DNA of 64,000 nucleotides, taken from the NCBI RefSeq assembly GCF_030269445.1, contig NZ_BSTJ01000011.1, forward strand, positions 248,001 to 312,000. Reading direction: 5' to 3'. The DNA is from Actinoallomurus iriomotensis. GTDB lineage: Bacteria > Actinomycetota > Actinomycetes > Streptosporangiales > Streptosporangiaceae. The notes under the pieces were generated by a model, which searched no databases, was not told where the DNA came from, and saw only the letters and a list, made by a program, of their open reading frames with translations. Shown here piece by piece: positions 22,811 through 31,027 of this stretch. The position numbers and the translations under genes are program-made. Positions within the stretch are counted from its first letter, which is position 1; each line of letters starts with the position of its first letter.

Positions 22811-24091
22811 TTGACGCAGGCAGGGGTGAGTCGTCGCGACTTCGGGCGGCTGCTGGGCGTGGCGGGGCTGGGGATCGCGGCGCCCGCGCTGGTCGGCACG
22901 CGGGGCGCGCGGGCCGCCACCCGTACGTGGCGGATGTCGGGGTCGGCCGGGTCCGGACTGGGCGGGTTCGACACGGCGATGAAGACGCTGATGCAGGCAC
23001 GGAACATCCCGTGCGGCTCGCTGGCCGTCATGCGCAAGGGCAAGCTCATCCTCGCGAGGGGCTACACCTGGAGCGACGACGCCACGCTGAGCGTCCAGCC
23101 CACCTCGCTGTTCCGGCTCGCCAGCCTCAGCAAGGCGATCACCGCGACGGCCGTGATGCGGCTCGTGCAGGACGGCGCGCTCAGCCTCTCCACGCCGGTG
23201 ACCCAGCTGATCGACATGACGCCGCCCACCGGCACCACCGCCGACTCGCGCCTGGACCAGGTGACCGTACGGCGGCTGCTGCAACACCTCGGCGGCTGGG
23301 ACCGCGACATCACGCCCGACCCGACGTACCAGGACCGGAAGATCGCGACCACGCTCAGCGTGCCCTTGCCGATCGGCAAGGCCGACATGGTCAAGTACGG
23401 GGCGGGGCTGAAGCTGGACCACGACCCGGGCAGCACGTACGCCTACAGCAACTACGGCTACCTGCTCCTGGGGCAGATCGTGGAGAAGGTCTCCGGGCTG
23501 CCCTACGCGACCTACGTCCAGCAGAAGGTGTTCTCACCGCTGGGGATCACCCGCAACCGGCCGGGCAGGTCGCTCCAGAGCGGGCAGGCGCCGGGTGAGG
23601 TGCCGTACTACTCCCAGTACACCGGCCCGTCCGTGTTCGACGCCGCCGGCACCACGGTGCCCGCGCCGTACGGTTCGTTCAACGTGGAGAACCGCACCGC
23701 GATGGGCGGCTGGCTCAGCTCCGCGGTCGACCACGTGAAGTTCACCCAGATCTTCGACCTGACCACGAGCGTGCTGACGAAGGCGTCGGTCGACGCGATG
23801 TTCGCCAAGCCGGAGACCGGGCTGAACTCCGGCGGCTCCTACTACGGCTTCGGCTGGTTCGTACGGGACGTCACGGGTGGCCAGAACACCTGGCACGACG
23901 GCAGCCTGCAGGGCACCACCACCATCGTGACCCGCCGCTACGACGGCATCACCTGGGCCGTGCTGTTCGACCAGCGCGACGACCCGTCCGGGCTGCCCTA
24001 CGACTACACCACCATCAGCACCCCGCTGCACAACGTCGCCAACGCGACCACGACCTGGCCGACGACCGACCTGTTCAGCCAGTACTACTAG
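22811..24091 (+). CDS. Tat-exported serine beta-lactamase-family hydrolase
   Basis: A 426-residue class C beta-lactamase/DD-peptidase-fold protein. A twin-arginine signal (SRRDFGRLLG, then an Ala-rich hydrophobic stretch) ends near residue 36. The active site has Ser105-x-x-Lys108 (SLSK), YSN with Tyr212, and HDG in TWHDGSLQG. These proteins act as esterases, peptidases or peptidoglycan-modifying enzymes outside the membrane. The start is TTG 22811, just after CGGAGG; GTG 22826 would shorten the signal to begin at the RR motif. It is a single transcription unit. Confidence 0.88.
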   Translation: MTQAGVSRRDFGRLLGVAGLGIAAPALVGTRGARAATRTWRMSGSAGSGLGGFDTAMKTLMQARNIPCGSLAVMRKGKLILARGYTWSDDATLSVQPTSLFRLASLSKAITATAVMRLVQDGALSLSTPVTQLIDMTPPTGTTADSRLDQVTVRRLLQHLGGWDRDITPDPTYQDRKIATTLSVPLPIGKADMVKYGAGLKLDHDPGSTYAYSNYGYLLLGQIVEKVSGLPYATYVQQKVFSPLGITRNRPGRSLQSGQAPGEVPYYSQYTGPSVFDAAGTTVPAPYGSFNVENRTAMGGWLSSAVDHVKFTQIFDLTTSVLTKASVDAMFAKPETGLNSGGSYYGFGWFVRDVTGGQNTWHDGSLQGTTTIVTRRYDGITWAVLFDQRDDPSGLPYDYTTISTPLHNVANATTTWPTTDLFSQYY

Positions 24092-24103
24092 GACTGTGCC
24101 GGC

Positions 24104-24162
24104 CCAGGGGGGCGACCCCCTGGAACGCCCGGTGTGGAGGGCTTCGCCCCCCACGCCCCCCA
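24104..24162 (+). repeat. Repetitive hairpin element, copy 2
   Basis: CCAGGGGGGCGACCCCCTGG, a hairpin with an 8-bp stem, followed by GTGTGGAGGGCTTCGCCCC and a C-rich tail. It is homologous to 21488-21542. Here it lies just after a stop codon, where it may act as a terminator. Confidence 0.75.
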
Positions 24163-24194
24163 CGGGCCGGGGTCCGTAGGTCGGCGGGACGTGT

Positions 24195-24813
24195 TCAGTG
24201 CGCCGGGAGGTATGCGCGCCGTAGCTCGGTGACCTGTTCGTGGAACGCCGCGCTCTCGGGCGTTCTGCGACCGGGGACGGCCAGGGCGTCGTCGAGTTCG
24301 ACCGCGCGCCACAGGTTCGAGGACACCAGGCGACCCGATGCGATCGCCTGCCCTCCGAGCCGGCCGGCCTCATCATGCTCGTTCCGCGCGGCGAGGATCA
24401 GCGCGAGGTCGAGGCGGGCCGTGGCGACGCGCCGTCACACGATAAGAGGTGAACGGGAAGCCTGCTTACGATCTCGGCGGCATCATTCAGGGTCCGATGC
24501 GTTTCCACGCCGTCCCGCACCCGCGCCCACGCGCGCGCTTTCTGGGCCGTCAGTCGCGCCGAGGCGGAGGAGAACGGGGCGGCCTGTCCGATGCCCGCCT
24601 GGCAGATCTCGACCGCCTCGGCGTATTCGCCGTCGAGTAGTGCTTGCCACGCCCTGAGCTCCAACGACCAGATGATGAGGTCGGAGTGTTCGGCCTCCTG
24701 CCCGAACCGGTGGGCGACGTCACCGCTGGCCTGCGCGGCACGCCGTTGCCCGAGGTCCTCATAGACGCAGGCGGCGAGTAGGAGGAGCCATCCACGCCGT
24801 ACATCACGAGCGA
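24195..24813 (-). pseudogene. XRE-family regulator with TPR domain, decayed
   Basis: Two minus-strand frames together rebuild the C-terminal TPR-like half of an actinobacterial XRE regulator. The first part (about 24813-24425) reads LLLLAACVYEDLGQRRAAQ through ELRAWQALLDGEYAEAVEI. The second, shifted part (about 24420-24195) reads RLDLALILAARNEHDEAGR through VTELRRAYLPAH and a TGA at 24195-24197. A frameshift or small deletion near 24420-24435 separates them. The N-terminal helix-turn-helix is missing, cut off near 24813. This fills the otherwise gene-free stretch 24092-24900. Confidence 0.75.
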
Positions 24814-24900
24814 GCCGCTAGAAACCGGCAGGTCAGGACACCATGAGGGCGACCGCCGACTCGGGGTGCGGAAAACCGCAGCAGGCCCGGGGCCCGCGCG

Positions 24901-25794
24901 TCAGCGGACCGGCGGGGCGGTCTCGCGGAGGGTGTCGTGGACGGCCCGGACGGCCGGGGATCTCCAGCGGGACGACGGCGCGGCCAGCCACAGGTGCTGC
25001 CGGGCCAGGTCGGCGGGCGGGCGCAGTTCGACGAGGCGGCCGTCGGCGAGCTCGTCGGCGACCGCGACCGTCGGCAGCAGGGTCACGCCGAGGCCGGCCG
25101 CGACGCACCGCTTCAGCGTCTCGATGCCGCCGAAACGGGGCGGGTCCGCGATGGGATCGGCGGAGGCGATCAGCGCGGCGAGTTCGTCGCTGTAGGAGCA
25201 GCCCTTCTCCAGCAGGAGGACGTCGGCCGCGGACAGCTCGACCGGCGTGACGGGGCGATCGCGGGGAAGGGCGGTGGTGGCCGCCGCGACCAGGGACAGC
25301 CGCTGGACGCCCAGATCCACCAGGTCGACGTCGGGCCGTTGCACGGAGGGTTCGAGCACCAGGGCCAGGTCGGCGCGGCGGTCGGTGAGTGCGGTCAGCG
25401 CCGTCCGCGTGTCGGCGGGGAACAGTGACAGGCCCACGTCCGGGAACCGCGTCCTCACCTCGGGCAGGAGGGGAGCCAGGCGGTAGGCGCACACGGACTC
25501 CGGCGCGCAGACCCGTACCGGGCCGGTCGGCTCGGCGGCGGAGGTGGTGAGCTCGGTGAGCATCCGTTCCTGGAGGTCGAGGATCCGCTGGGCGTGCTCG
25601 GCGAGCAGTGCGCCGGCGCGAGTGGGCGAGACGCCGGCCGGGTGCCGGTCGAGCAGTGGCGTTCCCACCAGGCGTTCCAGCGCCTGGATGTGCGTGGTGA
25701 CGGTGGACTGCACGAAGCCGAGCTCCGCCGCCGCGGTGGTGATCCCGCCCACGCGCAGGACGGTGAGGAAGCTGGTCAGCAGGCGGGTGTCCAT
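24901..25794 (-). CDS. LysR-family transcriptional regulator
   Basis: A 297-residue regulator with an N-terminal winged helix (MDTRLLTSFLTVLRVGGITTA, then FVQSTVTTHIQALE) and a substrate-binding domain. Typical features are PVRVCAPES at the domain start and GLGVTLLP near the end. It is divergent from the PhzF-like gene with a 72-base gap that contains a LysR-type box, so it probably activates that gene and represses itself. Confidence 0.92.
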   Translation of the reverse strand: MDTRLLTSFLTVLRVGGITTAAAELGFVQSTVTTHIQALERLVGTPLLDRHPAGVSPTRAGALLAEHAQRILDLQERMLTELTTSAAEPTGPVRVCAPESVCAYRLAPLLPEVRTRFPDVGLSLFPADTRTALTALTDRRADLALVLEPSVQRPDVDLVDLGVQRLSLVAAATTALPRDRPVTPVELSAADVLLLEKGCSYSDELAALIASADPIADPPRFGGIETLKRCVAAGLGVTLLPTVAVADELADGRLVELRPPADLARQHLWLAAPSSRWRSPAVRAVHDTLRETAPPVR

Positions 25795-25823
25795 CGGGTG
25801 TTCGAATGCCCTTCATCGGAAAC

Positions 25824-25840
25824 CATCGTTAGACGCGATG
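25824..25840. promoter_or_regulatory. LysR-type box (ATCG-N7-CGAT)
   Basis: CATCG-TTAGACG-CGATG has the T-N11-A form expected for LysR regulators. It is centred in the gap between the divergent lysR and phzF-like genes. Confidence 0.65.
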
Positions 25841-25866
25841 TCATCGTAGGGGGCAGACTCCTGGGC

Positions 25867-26730
25867 ATGAACGACACGGCACCGGAGATTCTGCGTTACA
25901 CCGCCTTCGACGTGGACGGCGAGGGCGGCAACCCCGCCGGGGTCCTCCTCGACGCGCGAGGGATGGACGACACCCGAATGCAGGAGATCGCCGCGGAGGT
26001 GGGGTTCTCCGAGACGGCCTTCCTGACGCATGACGGGGGCGACGGTGAGCGCCGCTTCCGAGTTCGATACTTCAGTCCGCTGGCCGAGGTGGCCTTCTGC
26101 GGGCACGCGACGATCGCCACCGCCGTCGCCCTGGCCGAGCGGCAGGGGACCGGCGACCTGCGGTTCCTCACCCCCGCCGGCGAGATCGGGGTCGAGACGC
26201 GGGCGGCGAACGGCCGGATCCTCGCCACGCTGACAAGCGTCGCCCCGGCCGTCCGCGAGGCCGGCGACGCCGACCTCGCCACCGCACTGACGGCCCTGCG
26301 CTGGAGCGCCGAGGACCTCGATCCCCGGCTGCCGCCGCGCATCGCGAACGCGGGCAACGATCACCTGGTCCTCGCCGCGTCCTCCCGCGCGCGGCTCGCC
26401 GACCTCGACTACGACCAGGAGGCGCTCGGCGACCTCATGGCGCGTCGTGGCTGGACGACCGTGCACCTCGTGTGGCGGGAGTCCGAGACCGTCTTCCACG
26501 CACGCGACCCGTTCCCGCCGGGCGGCGTCGTGGAGGACCCGGCCACCGGCGCCGCCGCCGCGGCCTTCGGCGGATACCTGCGGACCTTCGGCCTCGTCGA
26601 ACCTCCCGCCCGGATCACGATCCATCAGGGAGAGGACATGGGCCGGCCGAGCCGCCTGCTCGTCGACGTGCCTCCCGAGAACGGCAGCGGTGTCAGGGTG
26701 AGCGGAACCGCGGCCTTGATCCCCGGCTGA
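25867..26730 (+). CDS. PhzF-family isomerase/epimerase
   Basis: A 287-residue PhzF/DapF-fold protein made of two similar lobes. The first lobe has YTAFDVDGEGGNPAGV and the catalytic Glu49 in GFSETAFL, then FCGHATIA. The second has EDPATGAAAAAFGGYL. Family members isomerise small hydrophobic acids such as DHHA in phenazine synthesis, but most are of unknown substrate, and no phenazine genes are nearby. ATG 25867 is the family-typical start. It is divergent from lysR and converges on the GH3 gene with a 4-base gap. Confidence 0.92.
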   Translation: MNDTAPEILRYTAFDVDGEGGNPAGVLLDARGMDDTRMQEIAAEVGFSETAFLTHDGGDGERRFRVRYFSPLAEVAFCGHATIATAVALAERQGTGDLRFLTPAGEIGVETRAANGRILATLTSVAPAVREAGDADLATALTALRWSAEDLDPRLPPRIANAGNDHLVLAASSRARLADLDYDQEALGDLMARRGWTTVHLVWRESETVFHARDPFPPGGVVEDPATGAAAAAFGGYLRTFGLVEPPARITIHQGEDMGRPSRLLVDVPPENGSGVRVSGTAALIPG

Positions 26731-26734
26731 GCGG

Positions 26735-29689
26735 TCACCCGGCTCCCCTCAGGGAGAAGGTGCTGAGTCGCAGGTCGCCGTGGAACACCAGGTAGACGTC
26801 GTGACGGCCTTTCGCGCCGTGCAGCGCGGCGGTCGTGGTCGCGTACTCGTAGACGTCCCCGGTGCCGCCCACCGTGGCGGTGCCCGCGAGCGGCCCGGCC
26901 GGCGAGTCGAGGTGGACCTCGATGGAGCCGCTGCCGGCACTCGCCGCCGAGCCGGTGAAGGTCGCCGCGCCGGCGCCGAGCGACACGTCGGCGAACCTCA
27001 GCCAGTCGCCGTCGGCCGCGCCGACCGCGTCACCGCGCTCCTTTGTCTCGTCGACGAGACGGACGCCCCGGTAGTCGTCGAAGTCGACCGCGCGGGTCGT
27101 TCTCGTCAGGTCGCGCGCCGGGATGGTCTCACCGTTCAGGCGCAGCGCGGCCCGCTGCCGGATGTCGGCCGACGACGCGCCCACGAGCACGTCGTACGCC
27201 GAGGTCTCGACGACGTTCCTGTCCCGCGTGACGTCCCAGTGCGCCAGGTCGGAGGTATTGAACGTCAGCCGTACCGTCGTGCTGCGGCCCGCGTTCAGAC
27301 GCACCCGCTGGAAGGCGCGCAGCTGCCGGGCCGGCTCCTTGTCGCGGGAGGTCCGCTGGTGGGTGTACAGCTGGACCACCTCGTCACCGGCGCGCCTGCC
27401 GGTGTTGGTGACCCTGACGGTGGCGGTCACCCGCCCGCCGGCCGCGCTCACCCGCAGATCGTCGTAGCGGAACGTCGTGTACGACAGGCCGTGGCCGAAC
27501 GGGTAGAGCGGCGTGCCCCGGTAGTACTGGTACGTGCGGTCGGACTTGATGATGTCGTAGTCGAGGATGTCCGGCAGGTCGCCGTCGGAGCGGTACCAGG
27601 TCTGGGTGAGCCGTCCCGCCGGGTCGCTGTCGCCGAAGAGGGTGTCGGCGATGGCGTGCCCGGTCTCCGCGCCGGCGTGCGTGGTCCACAGGATTCCCGG
27701 GACGTTGGCCTGCTCCCAGTTCAGCGTGGTCGGGTAGCTGTTCTCCACCACCACGATCGTGTGCGGGTTGGCCGCGCGCACCGCCTTGATCAGATTCTCC
27801 TGGCTCTCGGCGAGGGCCATCGTGGTGCGGTCGTGCGCCTCCCGGCCGTTGATGAACGGCATGCTGCCCACCACGACGACGGCGGCGTCCGCGCCCTTGG
27901 CCGCCTTGACGGCCTGGTCGGTGCCGCTGGCGATGAGGTCCTTGCTGAAGTGCGACGCCTCGTCCTTGGTCGCCAGGACGAGCGTGCCGTCGGCGCCGGC
28001 CTTGAGGTACTTCTTGTCGCCGTACCAGGACTCGTCCGTCTCGTAGCCGGCGTACCGCAGCAGGTAGCCGCCGTCGTCCTGCTTCTCCAGCGTGAACATC
28101 TGCTGGACGTACCAGCCGTTCGGCTGGGCCTGGTCGTTGACGATCGTGTCGCCCCAGTCGTGCCGGCCGGCGTACCTGCCGTTCGCGACGCTGCGCAGGG
28201 TGAGCTTGCCCTGGCCCCAGTCGAAGACGTCGAACTGGGTGGTGCTGTCGGCGCTGGTGGCGCTCTCCTTCAGCGCGGCCCCGGACGCGCCCGTCCCGGC
28301 GGTGATGTACTTGCCGGTGCCGACGTCCTTGAGCGCGATCCGGTCGGCGCCCTCGCTGTCGGTGACGGTGCCGGCGGAGCCGAGCCTTTCCCTGATCCCG
28401 GCGAGCGGGGTGACCGTGTACGGCAGCGCGGCGGAGTACCAGTCGGTGTAGAGGGTGTTCTCCAGCGGGCCGACCACCGCGACCTTCGTGCCGGTCCGGG
28501 CGCTCAGCGGCAGGGCGTGGCCGGAGTTCTTCAGCAGCACCGCGGCCTGGTCGGCGGTCTGGCGGGCCAGTTTCCGATGGGCCGGGCTGTCGATCACGTC
28601 CGCGCCGATCCCGGCGTACGGCCCGCCGTCCGGGTCGAAGTCTCCCAGCCGCACCCGGATGCTCAGGATGTGCCGCACCGCGGTGTCCACGTCGGACTCC
28701 TTGAGCAGTCCCGTGGACAGCGCCTCCTTGACGGCCGTGGTCGTCGGGCCCGCGTTGGTGTCGTCCGTGGTGAAGCTGTCCAGACCCGCCTTGAGAGCCG
28801 CGGCGTCACCCGCGGCCAGGGTGGGGTAGTACTTCTCGCTCCCGACCAGGTTGTTCGGGGCCCCGGCGTCGCTGACGTTGAGCAGGTCCCGCCCGGTCCA
28901 CTTCCGTACGACGTCGTTCAGGTCCGGGTCGACCGTGTCGGGCCGCCCGTTCACCAGGTTGTAGGACGCCATGACGCCGGTGGCCGCGTCGGCCGAGATC
29001 GCGGCGGAGAACGCCTTCTGGTCGTACTCGTTCTCCACCCGCGGCCGCAGGTCCGAGGAGGTGGTGTCCCGGTTCGCCTCGTTGTTGTTGGCCAGGTAGT
29101 GCTTGAGCACCGGCGCGGCCCTGAGATGGTCCGGGTCCGGTCCCTCGATGCCGGAGCCGTACGCCGTGGAGATCGCGCCGGTCAGGTACGGATCCTCGGA
29201 GTACCCCTCCTCGTTACGGCCCCAGCGGGGGTCGCGGAGCAGGTTGACGACGGGCGCCCACAGTTGCAGTCCCCACACGTCCGGGTCGATCGTGTGGTAC
29301 CCGCGAGCCTCGTCACCGACGGCCGAGCCGACCTGCTTGATCAGCGCCGGGTTCCAGGTCGAGGCCAGGCCGACGGCTTGGGGGAAGACCGTGCCCCGCG
29401 CGGTGACGACGGCGCCGCCGTTGTGGATGTCGGTGGACCAGGCGACCCCGTGCAGCGCCTCGGTGCCCGTCTTGAACGCCTTGATCCCCAGACGGGGAAT
29501 GGCCGGCTCGTACTGGTGGAGCAGCGAGACCTTCTCGTCGAGGGTCAGCCGGCCCAGCAGGTCGTCGACGCGGGCGTCGAGCGACAGCTTGGGATTCTGG
29601 AAGGGATAGGTGGTCTGGGCATGGGCCGGAGCGCCCAGCCCGACGACGGCCAGCAGGACCGCCGTCAGGGCTCGTCCGACTAATGACAC
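26735..29689 (-). CDS. Secreted GH3 beta-glucosidase/xylosidase with C-terminal CBM6
   Basis: A 984-residue exoglycosidase with a Sec signal peptide (cleavage near APAHA, residue 24). The GH3 N-terminal barrel contains LLGRLTLDEKVSLLHQ and the nucleophile region NVSDAGAPNN. The second alpha/beta domain contains PFINGREAHDR and is interrupted at about 430-570 by an inserted beta-rich domain (LKDVGTGKYI, then LRSVANGRYAG) like a fascin/ricin-type sugar-binding fold. A fibronectin-like domain follows (VTNTGRRAGDEVVQLY). The last 120 residues (VDFDDYRGV...GDWLRFADVSL) are a CBM6-like module. It is the last gene of the xyloglucan-type operon, 12 bases after the GH1 stop, and probably removes terminal glucose or xylose outside the cell. 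Confidence 0.9.
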   Translation of the reverse strand: MSLVGRALTAVLLAVVGLGAPAHAQTTYPFQNPKLSLDARVDDLLGRLTLDEKVSLLHQYEPAIPRLGIKAFKTGTEALHGVAWSTDIHNGGAVVTARGTVFPQAVGLASTWNPALIKQVGSAVGDEARGYHTIDPDVWGLQLWAPVVNLLRDPRWGRNEEGYSEDPYLTGAISTAYGSGIEGPDPDHLRAAPVLKHYLANNNEANRDTTSSDLRPRVENEYDQKAFSAAISADAATGVMASYNLVNGRPDTVDPDLNDVVRKWTGRDLLNVSDAGAPNNLVGSEKYYPTLAAGDAAALKAGLDSFTTDDTNAGPTTTAVKEALSTGLLKESDVDTAVRHILSIRVRLGDFDPDGGPYAGIGADVIDSPAHRKLARQTADQAAVLLKNSGHALPLSARTGTKVAVVGPLENTLYTDWYSAALPYTVTPLAGIRERLGSAGTVTDSEGADRIALKDVGTGKYITAGTGASGAALKESATSADSTTQFDVFDWGQGKLTLRSVANGRYAGRHDWGDTIVNDQAQPNGWYVQQMFTLEKQDDGGYLLRYAGYETDESWYGDKKYLKAGADGTLVLATKDEASHFSKDLIASGTDQAVKAAKGADAAVVVVGSMPFINGREAHDRTTMALAESQENLIKAVRAANPHTIVVVENSYPTTLNWEQANVPGILWTTHAGAETGHAIADTLFGDSDPAGRLTQTWYRSDGDLPDILDYDIIKSDRTYQYYRGTPLYPFGHGLSYTTFRYDDLRVSAAGGRVTATVRVTNTGRRAGDEVVQLYTHQRTSRDKEPARQLRAFQRVRLNAGRSTTVRLTFNTSDLAHWDVTRDRNVVETSAYDVLVGASSADIRQRAALRLNGETIPARDLTRTTRAVDFDDYRGVRLVDETKERGDAVGAADGDWLRFADVSLGAGAATFTGSAASAGSGSIEVHLDSPAGPLAGTATVGGTGDVYEYATTTAALHGAKGRHDVYLVFHGDLRLSTFSLRGAG

Positions 29690-29701
29690 GGTGACGACCT
29701 C

Positions 29702-31027
29702 CTAGTAGTCGAAGGGTCTGCCGGCGATGTGGTCGCGGTACCAGTGGGCGCTGTCCTTCCAGGTGCGCTCCTGGGTGGCGTAGTCGACGTGGACGATGCC
29801 GAAGCGCTTGGAGTAGCCGTGCGCCCACTCGAAGTTGTCCAGCAGCGACCAGACGAAGTAGCCGCGCACGTCCGCGCCGGCCTTCATCGCCCGGCCGACC
29901 GCCGCGAGGTGGTCGCGCAGGTAGTCGATCCGCCGCTGGTCGTGGATCCGCCCGCCGGCGTCGATCTGGTCGTCGAACGCGGCGCCGTTCTCGGTGATCA
30001 TCAGCGGCATGTCCGGGTGGTCCCGGTGCAGGCGCAGCAGCAGGTCGGTCAGGCCGGTCGGGTCGATGCTCCAGCCCATCTCCGTGTACGGCCCGGGCTG
30101 CCGGACGAACTCCACGTCGTCGCAGCCCACCCACGGCGACGCGGCGCCGTCGCCGTGCCCGTCCGCGGTGGCGCGCGGCGTGCCGCCGTTCCACGGCCGT
30201 ACGAGCGTCGGCGTGTAGTAGTTCACGCCGAGCACGTCCAGCGGCGCCGCGATGGTCGCCTCGTCGCCGTCGCGTACGAAGGACCAGTCGGTGATCCGAG
30301 CCGTGTCCTCCAGGAGGTCGGCGGGGTACGCGCCGTCGAGCATCGGCCCGAGGAAGACCCGGTTGGCCACCGCGTCGACCCTGCGGGCGGCCTCGGCGTC
30401 GCCCCGTACGTGGTGCAGGTTCAGCGTGACCGACACGCGGCCCGGCAGCACCCGCGCGGCCAGGCCGTGCGCGAGGTTGAGGTGGTGCGCGGCGGCGAGC
30501 GCCGCCGCCGGCTCGGTGCGGCCCGGGGCGTGCACGCCCGACGCGTACCCGAGGAAGGCCGAGCACCACGGTTCGTTCAGCGTCGTCCAGGTGTGCACCC
30601 GGTCGCCGAGCGCGGCCCCGATCCGCTCGGCGTACTCGGCGAACCGGTACGCGGTGTCGCGCGCCGGCCAGCCGCCGGCGTCCTCCAGCGACTGCGGCAG
30701 ATCCCAGTGGTACAGCGTGGCGACCGGCGCGATGCCGCGCTCCAGCAGCGCGTCGACGAGCCGCGAGTAGAAGTCGATCCCGCGCCGGTCGTGGATCCGC
30801 GGCCACGCGATGGAGAACCGGTACGCGTCCAGGCCGAGCGCGCTCATCGTCTCCACGTCCTGCGCCCAGCGGTGGTAGTGGTCGGTGGCCACGTCACCGG
30901 TGTCGCCGTCGCGTACCCGGCCCGGCGTGTGGCTGTAGGTGTCCCAGATCGAGGGCACGCGGCCGTCCTCGTCGGCGGCCCCCTCGATCTGGTACGCGGC
31001 CGTGGCCGCACCCCATACGAAGCTCAT
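29702..31027 (-). CDS. GH1 beta-glucosidase
   Basis: A 441-residue cytoplasmic GH1 enzyme without a signal peptide. It begins [15 protein letters not shown], has the acid/base Glu152 in TLNEPW and the nucleophile Glu346 in ITENGAAF, and is full length. It overlaps the stop of the upstream GH31 gene by four bases (31024-31027), so the two are translationally coupled. It should hydrolyse beta-linked gluco-oligosaccharides after uptake. Together with the GH31 alpha-xylosidase it suits alternating removal of xylose and glucose from xyloglucan oligosaccharides. Confidence 0.94.
   Translation of the reverse strand: MSFVWGAATAAYQIEGAADEDGRVPSIWDTYSHTPGRVRDGDTGDVATDHYHRWAQDVETMSALGLDAYRFSIAWPRIHDRRGIDFYSRLVDALLERGIAPVATLYHWDLPQSLEDAGGWPARDTAYRFAEYAERIGAALGDRVHTWTTLNEPWCSAFLGYASGVHAPGRTEPAAALAAAHHLNLAHGLAARVLPGRVSVTLNLHHVRGDAEAARRVDAVANRVFLGPMLDGAYPADLLEDTARITDWSFVRDGDEATIAAPLDVLGVNYYTPTLVRPWNGGTPRATADGHGDGAASPWVGCDDVEFVRQPGPYTEMGWSIDPTGLTDLLLRLHRDHPDMPLMITENGAAFDDQIDAGGRIHDQRRIDYLRDHLAAVGRAMKAGADVRGYFVWSLLDNFEWAHGYSKRFGIVHVDYATQERTWKDSAHWYRDHIAGRPFDY

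Noticed and set aside
26780-29683. A very long plus-strand open frame (967 residues) opposite the GH3 gene
   Set aside because: It is the antisense shadow of a GC-rich gene: composition is Val/Arg/Gly-rich, no domain is recognisable, and the GH3 frame carries clear catalytic motifs.
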